A stretch of 64,000 nt of DNA, from the NCBI GenBank assembly GCA_029851415.1, contig CM056741.1, positions 91,671,282 to 91,735,281 of the forward strand, read 5' to 3'. Source of the stretch: Eretmocerus hayati (taxonomy: Eukaryota; Arthropoda; Insecta; Hymenoptera; Aphelinidae). The translations under genes and the position numbers were made by a program. Every line of letters starts with the position of its first letter. Within the stretch, counting starts at the first letter, position 1. This document shows, one piece after another, positions 1 to 11,076 of the stretch. The notes under the pieces are model-generated. The model saw only the letters and a list, made by a program, of their open reading frames with translations, did no database searches and had not been told where the DNA came from.

Positions 1-1610
1 ATTATAACAGATTCAAATGCTCGGAAGTTGGTTTTACAAGCTGGAAAGCGTGAACAAATTTTCAAAGAGAATTACGACGAGCCGACGTGAGGCCATCAAG
101 GCAGAGATAAGACATACAAACGCATAGCTAGGACATGTTACTGGCCCGGTATTTACGCCGATGTAGCCTATTATGTAGAAAGCTGCGAAGAATGTCAGTT
201 GTATAAAGTAGGACAAAGAGGTAACATAGGTCTTATGAGTACGAGAAATATCGATAGACCTATGCGAATGGTTTGCGCAGATTTAATGGGAGAATTCATG
301 AAGAGCAAAAATGGGTTTGAATATCTTTTCATTATGAAGGATGTTTTCACGCGTTATATCATGTTGTATCGTTGCGAAAGAAAACAGTGAAAGCGGTCAC
401 AAATGCGGTAGAAAATATTTGGTGCATGAATCATGGCACACCAAAAATATATTTATCAGAAAACGGCCGTGAATTTGAAAATAAATTATCAGATGAATTT
501 TTAGCTAGCATTGATATAGAACATGAGCTAACGCCTGTATACCATCCGAGGAGCAATCCAACGGAACGAGTCAATAAGGATACCAGAACGATGATAGCGA
601 TATTCGCAAAGAAACACAAAGAATGGGATAAGCACATTCCTTAATTCCAGTTCGCACATAATTCAAGCACGGACTTAGTAACAAAAAGATCACCGGCATC
701 CTTGATGTATGGGCGAAAATGAGAACCACCTGATATGTGGGAATGCACTGTAGAGATAATTTAACAAACGTTTGAAAATTTCAGCGAGAACGCATCAGAA
801 GACTTATGCGTTAAGAACTTAGAAAAATTAGATGAGTCAGAAAATAGTAATACTTGAAGCAATAATTTTTCAGAAAACGAAGATGAGGTAAATAGTCATA
901 AGAATGATTTATCTGATTCGGAAAATTTTGTGGCAAAAGATGACGGAAACAACGGGTCGTTAAATAAAGAGGCGCTAGAAGTATGGTCGAAACGGGTGCG
1001 TTCGTTACCCGAGGTATTGAATTCCAAAATTGGCGATAGAGTCTACATGCGTAATAGAGTACTTTCGTCAGCTTCGGAGCAGATTATCGGCAAATTATCC
1101 GAGAAATTCGATGGCCCGTATATCATTTGCGGAAAGCTAGGCGAAAATGTGTACCAATTAGAAGAAGATGGAATCAAATTTGATGGTTCACATCATGCGA
1201 AAGATTTGAGGCTAGTAAATTTAGGAACGAGCTCAGCCACGAATCAACAGCAGCAAGAATCATCGAACGAAAAAGAGAGGATTGAACATAAGCCAAAAAG
1301 AACGAGAGGCAGACCGCCGAAGAATAAGACGCCGCCTGAACCCATATGGACAAGCGATAGCAACAGTGCGCCCCCTTCCCCCGCGAAACGTGCTCCGAAA
1401 TCTTCGAAAGCCCGGCAGTGCGCTAGCGACAGCGAGAGCGAACGCAACCAATTTGTCAAAGGCCCGGGCAAAAGGGCGAGGACGCGCGCTCTAAATCGGA
1501 GCAAGCTTGAGCCAGTGGCGAAAGATGGGTATACGAGCCAGCAAACCCACGAAGCAGCACCCGGGAACCGAAAGCGACCCACAGGACGCTTATTAGTGCG
1601 CGAATGAGCC
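1..1610 (+). pseudogene. Ty3/gypsy retrotransposon pol 3' end (integrase), decayed
   Basis: This is the integrase part of a Ty3/gypsy polyprotein, cut by the window edge. The zinc-binding N-terminus is read from base 1 (YWPGIYADVAYYVESCEECQ) with an in-frame TGA at 88-90, and the usual first zinc histidine is not seen. The catalytic core follows: first Asp in VCADLMGEF, a second block reading LSENGREFEN where the family normally has D before NG, and the Glu block in NPTERVNK. A frameshift near 385 moves the core to another frame, and stops near 642 and 720 break it again. The C-terminal domain (930-1607) reopens with GDRVYMRNRVLS and EKFDGPYII, then a basic tail with an AT-hook-like RTRGRPPKNK. 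Family assignment is secure. The element is dead by its stops, frameshift and altered catalytic site. No 3' LTR was recognised downstream. Confidence 0.88.
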
Positions 1611-2007
1611 AAATCCCGTTTCTGCGAGTGCTACAAACAATAATCGAAACCGCCTCGAAAGATTACAAACAATTAGTGCCCGTGCTAGTGAAGTGAGCAG
1701 TGCAAGTACCCCGCACGCGAGAGAAATGTACGCGAGTGCAATAAGACATTATTCAGATCCCACGTGGCGCGAGCCACAAAATGTTCCGGGCGCAAGCTCA
1801 AACATAATCCGCCGCCTTGCAGCAACAGCCGTGATGCCATCATCACCCGCGAAGCCCGAATGACCACCATCACCCCCTCGTCATCCGCACCAAGAGCCGA
1901 CAGCTCAGGACATCAGCGACCACGAAACAAGCCGCCGTGCCCGAGCAAATACGAAGCTCATGTCTCAACTCTGGGCTCAACGATTTGCTCGGCAGCACGA
2001 AGACGCC

Positions 2008-2009
<2 letters not shown>

Positions 2010-2068
<59 letters not shown>

Positions 2069-2087
2069 TTGATTGATTGATTTATTA
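2010..2087. repeat. (GA)n followed by (ATTG)n microsatellite, LINE tail
   Basis: About 56 bp of pure GA is followed by repeats of GATT and a T-rich stretch. Read on the minus strand it lies just past the end of the LINE that follows, in the order CAATCAATC then TC. The same order recurs at 5271-5314, so it is best explained as the 3' tail of a minus-strand LINE. Confidence 0.75.
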
Positions 2088-3626
2088 ATTTGTTCATTAA
2101 GAGCGGGGGAAAACATCCCCATTTGCTCATTTTGCATATTACACTTGAGTTACAAGTTTATATTTCATACGAACAAGTGGTGAAAGAAAATGTTCTAGAA
2201 TACTGTCGTGACAAGCTAGGTAACTTAGGAAGATGTTTGTGATCAAATATCAAATAGATTACATTGACGACTTGCGAATAAAAATTACAGTATGTGAGTA
2301 AGGTCGCGTTTCTCCACCAGCGTAGCGTGCTGGGGCGTGGTAGAATTCTGTAAATGTATACGTGCGCTGACTAATCATCTCACAGATGCTCATGGGATGA
2401 AGCAAACGCTTCAAGGAGACTAGGGGGTATCGCGGTAATTTGGTCACGCTTTGCGCGAGCAAACCACTCATTTCTATCATTCTCGACTTGGTGTTTGAGC
2501 ATGATGTTTTGTATTCGAGTGGATGATAGGTCATCAAGGTCGATTGGAGGGAGTGTATTGAGGAAGCGAGCAGAGACGATGGCAAACGATTGTTTGAGTG
2601 CCTCAGTACGGGGTGCAGGATACATAAGTTTTGGCTTGTTTCCTCTCTCAGATTGTCTGAGGCCTGGCCAATCTCGAGTGCGCGTGAAACGTAGGCGAAG
2701 GTATAGAGGGAGACCCGCCTTGAGTATGGAGACTGCTAGTGAACCCATGAGATATTCACGCCGTTTCTCTATGGACAGCCATCCCAGAGCGAGGCGGTAG
2801 GGTGTGACGTGTTTTCTCCAGGGAATGTTACCATTGACATACCGTACACAAAGGTTCTGGAGTCTTTGGAGTTTCATGGCTTGGCCTTTTTCAAGGCCTG
2901 TAAGGAGGATTGTTGAGAAATCAAAGTCAGAGAGAACGAGGCTCTGCGTGAGTTGTTGACGGAACGTACGGGGTAGGGCATGACCAAGTACACGGAGTGT
3001 GTATAGGGCACCGTGGACTTTTTTGGATAAATGATTGATCTGGAGCTCCCAGTTCAAATCAGGAGTCACCATTACTCCCAGGATCTTCATCTGGGATGAG
3101 TAGGCTTAGGGTGTGCCAGCAAGGTTGATGAACGGGACTTGATTTGTTTTTAAAGATGAAGTGTGAAATGTGCTGCCAAGAATCATTGCTACGGTTTTGC
3201 CTCTATTAAGAGTTAGCTCGTTCTCTGTAGAATATCTTGCTACAGAGCATGCATCTTGGCTTATGAGGGCAACTTTGTCGGCTATGTCAGATGGAAGGGC
3301 ATGTAAGTTTATATACGTGTCATCTGCAAAAACCTTGTGACGAGAACGCCGAATCACTTTAGCAACATCATTGATGAAGATTAGGAACAGCAAAGATCCA
3401 AGTACACTTCCTTGAGGTACTCCGGCATTAATTGGTAGCCACTCGTCGTGGGTCTCATCCTCGCGACGGACCACTTGAGTTCTATGCCGAAGATAGCTCG
3501 CAAACCAGCGTATAGTGCGATCGGAGCAGCCAATTTTGCGGAGCTTGCGAAGTAAAATGAGGTGCGAAATCGTGTCAAAGGCTTTCGAAAAGTCAAAAGA
3601 TATTAGGATTGTTACCATACGCTGGT

Positions 3627-3628
<2 letters not shown>
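2010..3628 (-). mobile_element. Non-LTR retrotransposon (LINE), 5' truncated copy 1
   Basis: Minus-strand reverse transcriptase of the Jockey/R1 type. The first part (3627 down to 3106) carries SFDFSKAFDTISH, GVPQGSVLGSLLF and the catalytic FADDT. A stop (LAGTP then TAG) interrupts it, and the thumb and C-terminal part resumes at 3090-2380 in another frame, with LQNLCVRYVNG and HVTPYRLALGWL. The 5' part (endonuclease, early RT) is missing: the sequence upstream is a GA microsatellite, so the copy was truncated on insertion. The simple-repeat tail follows at the low-coordinate end. It is inactive because of truncation and frame breaks. Confidence 0.85.
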
Positions 3629-3658
<30 letters not shown>

Positions 3659-3660
3659 TG
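3628..3660. repeat. (AG)n microsatellite at LINE truncation point
   Basis: AG repeat of about 32 bp lying exactly where the LINE coding sequence stops being recognisable. It probably belongs to the target sequence or to the tail of an older element. Confidence 0.7.
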
Positions 3661-3836
3661 TCGCCGAGTTGGATGGATAGCTTGGTGCTCAACTAACACC
3701 TGAGAATCTCGCCCCGTACTTGCTCCGCAACCAGGAGACATGGGATAGAGTCACCGGATACATCAAGCTGGTGATGATCCGTAAGGAGGAGAAAGAGAGG
3801 GAAGTGAGGCGCCTCGGAGCAGTCGAATTACAGTGA
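3661..3836 (+). pseudogene. Possible C-terminal end of a second, plus-strand retroelement ORF
   Basis: One + frame reads AQLTPENLAPYLLRNQ followed by ETWDRVTGYIKLVMIRKEEK before a TGA at about 3836. The pattern LTPE-N-L then W-x-x-V-x-x-Y with a charged tail resembles the extreme C-terminus of R1-type LINE polyproteins. It is short and flanked by repeats on both sides, so the assignment rests on one motif. If correct, it is a remnant in opposite orientation to the neighbouring LINE copies. Confidence 0.35.
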
Positions 3837-3893
3837 GTCTGCGAATTCAAACAGAAGAGGTTTAAATGGTTCCAGGAGGAGCATGATGCACTG

Positions 3894-3894
3894 G

Positions 3895-3928
<34 letters not shown>

Positions 3929-4878
3929 CCTTTATTCGCCCGAGGGCAAAATTGAAAAATACAGTGGCATATGTCACATATGTTACACCTACATAATAAA
4001 TATATAAAAAGTATAAATAATTGTCTTTTTGGTCAAGGAATATTAGGATTATCACAGAAAGTGACTAGTCATTTTAAGGCATCGAGAGATGCATAAAAGT
4101 CAGGAAGAGAATGATAAAATACATTTCCATATATATATATATATATATATCAGTGTTCACAAGAACGATCGAGGAGAGAGGACATTCTCACGTAGAAAGG
4201 CATATAAAGGCTTGGTCCAGCGGAAATATCACAGGAATTACAATTCAGTGGCGAAGTAGCCACGTATAACTCTTTTTAAAAAAAGGAAACGCCGGTTGAA
4301 AAGAGCCCAAGCCTATCACAGTTTAGAGATTAAAATAATGCCTCCTCTCCACATCAATCCTCTGAGAAGACTGAGTCAGAAGTAAATCTTTTAAGGCCTC
4401 TTTGAATACTGATATTTTCCTCAGCTGCCGAAAGCCCGGAGGGAGAAAGTTCCACAGATGAGCACATTGAGCCTGGAATGATCTTCTTCCGTACTCAAGT
4501 CTCATATTGGGAACCTTGAGTACCCGCTCTTCTGCGTCACCACGTGCGGGGCGTTCAGATTGGTACCTGGTAAACATCGCAGCTAGGTAGCCAGGTTCTC
4601 CAAGATGCATGATCTTATGCATTAAAAGTGCTGCGAAGTACATTCTCCGCGAATCAGTACGTAACCAACCCAAACGCTTCCTAAACGGGGTGATGTGCTC
4701 GTCTCTCCTAAGATCAAAAATGTACCTCACACATGAATTGCTCAGTCGCTGTATCCGTTGCCGCTGTTCGTCCGTGGCGTCGAGGTACACGACTGTGCAA
4801 TAATCTAAATGCGGTTGAACTAATGACTCGACTAGGCGAATTCGGAGAGGTCTGGTGATACACGCCCTAAAAAACCGC
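3894..4878 (-). mobile_element. LINE copy 2, 3' half with (TATC)n tail
   Basis: Minus-strand C-terminal half of a LINE reverse transcriptase. It contains ESLVQPHLDYCTVVYLDATD, RLSNSCVRYIFDLRRDEHIT and KRLGWLRTDSRRMYFAAL, and ends at a stop at 4323. The 3' untranslated region contains AATAAA and then about eight TATC repeats (3894-3927), a typical non-LTR tail. The 5' break is near 4878, where a purine-rich tract begins. The 13-mer GAATTCGGAGAGG occurs just inside the LINE and again at the breakpoint, which suggests template switching or recombination. It shares the RT block with copy 3, so both belong to one family distinct from copy 1. Confidence 0.85.
4131..4151. repeat. (AT)n microsatellite
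   Basis: About 20 bp of pure AT inside the 3' untranslated region of LINE copy 2. Confidence 0.8.
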
Positions 4879-4985
4879 GAATTCGGAGAGGGAAGAAAGA
4901 AGAGAGAAGATCGAAGATTGAAGAAAGAAGAGAGAAGAAAGAAGAATGAAGAGATGGAAGAAGATCGCAGAAGGAGAAACAACAC
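4879..4985. repeat. GAAGA-rich purine tract
   Basis: About 100 bp almost purely of A and G on the + strand, in irregular GAAGA/GAGAAGA units. It abuts the 5' break of LINE copy 2. Its minus-strand open frame, rich in Ser, Phe and Leu, is a by-product of composition. Confidence 0.7.
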
Positions 4986-5270
4986 TTGCGAGTCGTGAGA
5001 TGAGAGACGCTCGATCCTGAGCGCGAGACGCCGCCGGTCCTGAAGTAATGCTCACGCGGTGCCGGGGCCGGATTGTTAAGTTGGTGGATCTCTTCCTTGT
5101 CCAATGTCCGGCGCCAACGGAGAAGGAAGAGAGGGTTTACCCGGTTCGGATGGCCGTATCGATGCGGATTCCAGCCCGGGACTATTGGGGAGGTGCTGGC
5201 CAGCCGTGTTTGGCTGACCGGTGCCTCTCCTTCGTACGTCGCAGCGTATTCGCCCTACAACCACCTTGAA
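4986..5270. other. GC-richer unassigned spacer between LINE copies
   Basis: About 280 bp of GC-richer sequence than its surroundings (for example GCGGTGCCGGGGCCGG). Three overlapping open frames on both strands indicate composition rather than a gene. It may be the 5' region or target of another mobile element. I see no domain in it. Confidence 0.4.
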
Positions 5271-6083
5271 AGAGAGAGAGAGAGAGAGATTGATTGATTG
5301 ATTGATTGATTGATGGTCCTTTATTCGTCCGAAGACAAAAAATCGTGTTTACATATGTCCGTTGGAATAACGAGCACAAGAAAATCATATTTGCACAGAT
5401 GATGAATTCAGTTGATTACTGGTTTGGTCAAGGACAATTAGTATCACAGTTCGTGACTAGTCAAGACAAATACACAAGAACTACTCATAATTGCCTAGTC
5501 GCTGTATCCGTTGCCGCTGTTCGTCCGTGGCGTCGAGATACACGACTGTGCAATAATCCAAATGCGGTTGAACTAATGACTCGACCAGGCGAATTCGGAG
5601 AGGTCTGGTGATACACGCCCTAAAAAACCGCAATCCGTATAGGGCTCTGTTCACTTTCTTAGTTACTTGGTCAATGTGCGGTTTCCGCGTCAGTTCACTG
5701 CCAAGTGTAACACCAAGACTCACGACCGTTTCACTGAACGGGATGAACTTTCCAACCTGTATTTCAACCCCTGGCAAGTCCATTCCCTTCAGGTCTTCCT
5801 CTCAGAGCTGAAGTAGATTGCTTTGGTCTTGCCAGCGATGAGACAGAAGCCGGAACTCTTGGCCCATTCAGCAACTAGTCGTCCTATTTCACCCAGCCGA
5901 GCGATGCCCTCCCTGATCTTAGTTTTCTCGGCTTGAAGATAAATTTGCAGGTCATCCGCATAAAATAGATGATGTACCGACTTTCCGTCTAGCAAACCAG
6001 GTAAGTCATTGCCATACAAGCTGAAGAGTAAAGGCCCGAGAACGGAACCCTGTGGAACACCTAGATTGGTTTCGAGCCAATCA
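5271..6083 (-). mobile_element. LINE copy 3, 5' truncated with internal deletion and (CAAT)n(TC)n tail
   Basis: Minus-strand RT beginning at DWLETNLGVPQGSVLGPL, followed by FYADDLQIYLQ and then, after a frame change near 5786, the thumb region to RQRIQRLGNYE. There the coding sequence jumps into the 3' untranslated region, so the part present in copy 2 after this point has been deleted. The tail is AATAAAGGACCATC, then CAAT repeats and TC repeats (5271-5314). The 5' end abuts the RNase H domain of copy 4 with no spacer, so it probably inserted into or recombined with that older element. Confidence 0.85.
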
Positions 6084-8930
6084 GAATTGCCAGATTTTGA
6101 GGTGACTTTTAATTCTTATCGTCAGCTTAGAGGTTTTCAAAGATGTCAGTGCGCTCAAGGAATCCGAGAGAATTCGAGCTCGTTTACTAGCACTATCTCG
6201 TACAATATCAATAGCATTTTTAAGAGCTATACACTCTGCAGTATAAACCGATATCTCCTTGCTCAGACTTCGAGTTACAGTTGTATCTGAGCTGAGACAA
6301 ATGCAAGCGCTTTCCACTGATCTTGCGTCTTCGGATTTGCTTCCATCTGTGAAGATGATATGTGAATCTTGATATTCTTCTAACATCGAGTCACTTATTA
6401 AGTTAGAATCTCTCGCCTCTTCCAAAATAACCCCAGTTTCTGTGTGAACATCAACCGTGCACACGAGAGTTTGGTACTCGTGAGTAAAAATTCGATAGTG
6501 ACTGCTCATCCCCAGTGGCTGAATTTCCCTATTAATAATGCAGTCAATGAGTAATCAATTATTATTCAACTTATTCCTCTGGTCCAGCGGCATTCTAACC
6601 AGGCGATTGATTGTTGGCTGGATCAAGAGTTAATCATTTGTCTGAATTTTATTTAGGTAATTGTAGCAGAGGAATTTGACTCGATATTAGAGGAATACCA
6701 ATTTTGACTCAGATATCATCACGTTGATAGGTGTACTTTGTCTATAGCCGAGAGCTAATCTAATTGCTAAGTTTTGAACTTTTTCCAGTTTATCTTTTGG
6801 CAATTTCTGCGTTGTGTAGTACACAAAGCATCCATAATCAAGTATTGATCGAATCAGACTTTTATATGATATCATGAGTGTTGCGGGGTCCGCGCCCCTC
6901 CAAACGCCCCTGATGAATCTCATAACATTGATCGATTTGTTGCATTTCGAAACTATGTAATCAGTATGTTCTTTGAATTTGAGCTTATAGTGTAGGATGA
7001 TTCCTAAAAATTCAATGGAAGCGGAGGATTTGATAACGATATCTCTCACTCTGATTTGAGTCTCTCCCGGTTCAACATTATTTTGATTGAAATCGACAAG
7101 AACTGTTTTGTGAGACGCTAATTCTAAACCAAGACTTGCTAAATTTTCATCTATACTTTTCACGACTTTTTCGACTAAGTTTATGTCTGACTGAGTTGTG
7201 GACCGTTCACAGAAAATAGCGATATCATCTGCAAAAAGAAGTGCGAAAACACTTTTCGGCATTTTGTCAATGATCTTGTGCGTGTAAACATTGTAAAATA
7301 AGGGGCTCAAAACGTCACCCTGAGGGATACCTTTGTAAACAGAACGAGGGAGGATATCATTCACTTCAGAGTAAATTGTGCGTTCATGGGTCAGAAATTT
7401 CACATATTTGATCATTTCTACTGGTCATCCAATTTTGCGAGTGAATCTAACAAAATGTCAGCATTGACATTATCAAATGCAGTGGCAGCGTCTAAGGATG
7501 CTGCTTGCACGTGATTACCTTTTGCAAGGCTTCCTCAATATTCAAAGTTAACGTGGCTAAATTGTCTATGGTAGATTGGCCTTTTCGAAAGCCTGTTTGG
7601 CATTTCGGAAGGATATTATTGTGCTCGATCCACCACTCTAGTCTTTCTTATGCATAGTTCCAAATAGTTGACACAGACACGACGTAAGCGATTTCGGTCT
7701 CACGCCCGTGCCACTTGACTTGGGAATATGAACTCGACAAGTACATTTCGTTGAAGATATCTAATATGTACAGCTTATACTTCAGCGGTAGGCTTCTAAT
7801 CAGCTCGTAGTCGATGCCATCAATCCCGGGAGAAGACTTTTCGTTTCTACTTTGGAGGGCAATATTGAATTCTGTCAGATCAAAAGCAGCACTCAAAAAC
7901 TCATTCTGCGGGTATAGAGGGATATGCAAAGGGTTGGTCATGCACCAGGAAGGGCTAATTTTGTCTAGAGCCTCAGAGATTTTATCATTTGTCTGGTGAT
8001 TACTCTCAAAATGACTAGGTCTGATCTTGGCCCATTTATTCTTGAGAATTTTACTCTTATTCCAGACGTATGTCTGGCTCATTTGGAAGTTTATCGTCTG
8101 AGCAAAAGTAACGAAATCATCTCTTTTCTTTTTTCTAATAAGTTTCTCGGCTTCTCTCTTACGGTCTCTAAATTCGTTATGACCACCGACTTTTTCCGTC
8201 AATTCCCACTTTTTGAATGCTGCTTTTCGAAGTCTGATAATTCTTTCGCAGTCCTTGTCCCACCAACTAACCGGATTTCTATGTCTGTTTTTGTGTACTG
8301 TCTTCTCCCTAGGCGTGTTTGATTTGAGAGTATCAGTGAGAATGTTCGTAAATACCTTGTATTTTCCTTTAGCATCTAGTTCGTCATAATCTTTCGAAAA
8401 AAACTTATGAAAATTGCTTTCTAAGCTTTTGTTAACTTTTTCCCAATCTGTTCGGGGCGATTGGAGTTTGAAAGATTTTTTTAACATAGATATCCTTTTT
8501 GATACATACATGAATAAATATCGGAAAATGATCAGACCCCCAAGTTTCATCATGCACTTGAACTTTAGTCTTATCTGTCACATGTTGATCGGAAAAAATT
8601 ATGTCCAAGTTGGAAAAATATTGTATATTGTTTCTATTCGAATAATACGTTTTAGTATCAGGATTACGGAGAGTGAAGTGTGAATCCAGAAAGCTTCCTA
8701 ATAGCCTTTCTCTATTCGTATCCGTTTTGGGACAGTTCCAAAACGTATGATGTGAATTACAATCACCCATAAGAATGGTGTTACGTCTTCTACCGACGAT
8801 TCTAAAGATTTCATCCCATATTGATTGTGAAAGTACGAAACCTGGGGTTCGATAACAAACCAAAATAGTGATGACTGGTGTGACGTTGGTTATCTGGATG
8901 GCTGCAGTCTCCACAGAATCAAACAACTGT
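6084..8930 (-). mobile_element. LINE copy 4 (RNase H-bearing, I/Loa-type), decayed
   Basis: The most complete LINE here, reading from high to low coordinates. An AP-like endonuclease (8926-8432) has MGDCNSHHTFW, SNLDIIFS and WGSDHFPIFI. A linker and early RT (8553-7648) has SSPGIDGIDYELI. A broken stretch (7647-7416) contains CQTGFRKGQSTIDNLA in changing frames. The RT core (7415-6687) has GIPQGDVLSPLFYN and LLFADDIAIFCE. An RNase H domain (6509-6081) has IIFTDGSKS, YTAECIALKNAI and ILSDSLSALTSL. The RNase H domain distinguishes it from copies 1 to 3. The start of the endonuclease and the end of RNase H are missing, and at least three frame breaks make it inactive. Confidence 0.87.
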
Positions 8931-9340
8931 CAAACGAAAAATCTGATAGAGTATGATTGGCTCAGGAATTATGTTGAAGCAGAAACGAGACACCTTTAGC
9001 TATAGAATATGACGCTCTAGGGCGCACTGAATTTCATGAAGTTGTAACTAGGGAAGAGACAAGAATTGTAAGCCCGTATATACAAAAAGATGGTTTGTAA
9101 ACGATGAATTGTCGTATCCGTACAGATACAAACAGAATAATCAAGGAAATAGATGAATTGAATTGAATTTCATCCTTCCATTGTGATTCTCGTGACTTTC
9201 CCAAAATTGAATCTACAGGTATTAGCGGCTACAATCGATCGTCGTCTATCAGCTCGTAGTGACGATCGATTACGCGCACCGATCGTTAATTTAGCTTATA
9301 AGACGATCGGTGACCGCGGCGATCGCCGACACGGCAATCG
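8931..9340. other. No recognisable gene
   Basis: Sequence past the LINE break. It has an AATTGAATTGAATTTC run near 9155 and a CGATC-rich stretch (9230-9330) with several CGATCG-like palindromes. I see no coding signal. Confidence 0.4.
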
Positions 9341-9344
9341 AATC

Positions 9345-9665
9345 ATTCGCTCATGGAAGGGCGTGTCTCCAATTCTAGCGCATGCGATCCCACGGCGCAC
9401 GACACGGCGCACCGCAGGCACACAGGCTCACGCGCCGGTATTTGTTTTTGTTTACAAAGCGCTCCTGTTGACATTTTTCATCTCTTGGATGTTGAGAGAG
9501 CATTTTTACATCCAAAGCTAGCGGCAGCATGTGAGACAATGAGTTTTTAGTGCTTTATGAACAAAATCAAACATCAGCGCGTGAGCCTGTGTGCTTGCGG
9601 TGCGCCGTGTCGTGACGCGTGGGATCGCGTGCGCTTGAATTGGAGACACGTCCGAAATGGCGCGC
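9345..9665. repeat. Short foldback (inverted repeat)
   Basis: Two arms of roughly 100 bp are reverse complements. The left (about 9357-9450) contains GTGTCTCCAATTC, GATCCCACG and CACAGGCTCACGCG. The right (about 9572-9660) contains CGCGTGAGCCTGTG, GTGGGATC and GAATTGGAGACAC. The open frames across it come from the mirrored sequence. Probably a non-autonomous element. Confidence 0.7.
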
Positions 9666-9756
9666 ACCGCCGCCTACCCGCGCGTCGCGGCCGTAGTTTG
9701 TTAAAAAATTTTAGAGTATATAGTCTGCTCTCAATGGAATATCAGCATTATTCGAT

Positions 9757-10377
9757 ATGGAGACCAAGTGGTCGCATCCATTTACGGTTATTTGTTCGGG
9801 CCCGAGTTCCTGCGGCAAAAGTACCTGGGTCAAGACACTCCCCCGATTTTGAGATCAGATGTGTGATACAAATCTCGAGAGAATCATCTTTCTTCACTCC
9901 GAATGGCAATCAGCATGCAACACTCTGACTCTGGTAGAATCTCGCGAGGGTAGCTCACAGAATTTTAATTTTGTGAACGACGCGCGACCAAAATTGATCA
10001 TAATTGACAATTTTATGCGAGAAGCATCGAATCCAGCTATAGTTCATTCATTTTCCAAAAATTCACACCACCATAGTCTGAGCGTCATTTTTATTTCTCA
10101 AAATCTTTTCCATAAATCTTAGAGAGATATGTCATTGAACGTTTCGTATCTGGTGGTATTCAAGAATCCCGGAGATCGCGCTCAGATACAACATTTGGTG
10201 AGACAAGTCTACCCCGAGAATCCGCGCTTCATCAGAGAAATTTTCAAAGATGCTAAACCGCATCCCTATCTTTTATTCGATATGACCCTTTCAGCACCAG
10301 ATGAGATTCGATTCCGCACCAATATTCTCCCAAACGAAGGCTACGAATACGTGGATTTACCAAAAGGGAAGGTATGA
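9757..10377 (+). pseudogene. Viral-type packaging ATPase relic (Polinton/adintovirus-like), two in-frame stops
   Basis: In a single + frame from ATG 9757 there is a P-loop (CSGPSSCGKSTW, residues about 12-23), an acidic hydrophobic block (PKLIIIDNFM, Walker B-like) and a C-terminal region with VIFISQNLFH, YLVVFKNPGD and FRTNILPNEGYEY. This order matches the A32/FtsK-HerA-like genome-packaging ATPases in Polinton-like and adintovirus-like elements of animals. The same frame holds an in-frame TGA at 9850 and TAG at 10120, and ends in TGA at 10375. It is therefore an old endogenised copy that cannot make a full protein. No capsid, polymerase or integrase gene of the same element is seen nearby. 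The ATPase call is firm; the exact virus or element class is inferred. Confidence 0.7.
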
Positions 10378-10928
10378 AAGCGTGAAAAGTGCCACATTCT
10401 GATCATTCGATCAAGTGTGATGGCATCATGCAAATCGGTGCCATTCAGTGCAAAGTACGCTTAAATTTTACGAGCTCTCCACCCACGGTCATGCACCACT
10501 TCTCACCTTGAATTCAGTTGTTCCAGCCTACGCTGCTTCGAAACTCTATTTGGCGATGAGGCCCAGGATCTGCGAAATGTGCTCCGCGGAGTGGAAGCGT
10601 GCTCTGGGCCTACAATCTAGGAGACCGTTAAATATTTCTAGCAGTCAACATTCATTCTGAATAACTTCAGATTTGTTCATTATGGACTCTTAGAGTCGTG
10701 AACTCGCACAAGTACAATGTACATCTCAAATAATTCGTTGGAGTTATCCGACGCCGTGACTGCACTCAATCAATGATCATAACGGAGTGATGACAGTCTT
10801 AGGGTGGCGTAGCAACACGCACACTATTCATGACTGTAGAATAATTCGATGGGAAGGAATTGAAATTGCGTAGAAGAAGTTCTGATTGTCCTTCTTGCTC
10901 TCACAAGAGTGTCACGTTTCTTTTACAG
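10378..10928. other. Intergenic/intronic sequence upstream of the pan exon
   Basis: About 550 bp with no supported gene. The last 15 bases (CGTTTCTTTTACAG) form the polypyrimidine tract and acceptor of the exon that follows. Confidence 0.5.
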
Positions 10929-11076
10929 GCAAGTAAGATGGGATTGGCAGGTACGCATCCAAGTGGGTTGCCATTTTTTTGTCCCAATGGTAATCATCTG
11001 ACTCAACCCCCACCAGCTCATATGGGAATACCACCCTACGGATCAGTTGACGCTAGCAAAGCAGCAGCAGTTGCTG
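10929..11076 (+). CDS. pan: TCF/LEF transcription factor (pangolin) internal exon
   Basis: Exon of the Wnt-pathway HMG-box factor TCF/LEF, which binds DNA in the nucleus and recruits beta-catenin (Armadillo). The acceptor TTCTTTTACAG is followed by codons reading ASKMG, SGLPFFCPNGNHLTQPPPAH and MGIPPYG, then the donor G|GTGAGT. The arthropod family hallmark in this position is ANKMG, FFC-NG-HL and PPPAHMGIPPY. The tail SVDASKAAAVAG is more diverged. The exon starts in phase 0 and ends in phase 1, and joins in frame to the exon at 32590. It lies upstream of the HMG box, in the repressor/linker region. The neighbouring exons on the 5' side are not in the window. Identification rests on recalled family sequence and exon-phase agreement. 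Confidence 0.8.

Noticed and set aside
1244..1612. 122-codon minus-strand frame opposite the gypsy integrase tail
   Set aside because: It is antisense to a recognisable integrase C-terminus and is a shadow of its GC-rich codons.
1764..2130. Proteins rich in RERERE or SLSLSL
   Set aside because: These are translations of the GA microsatellite.
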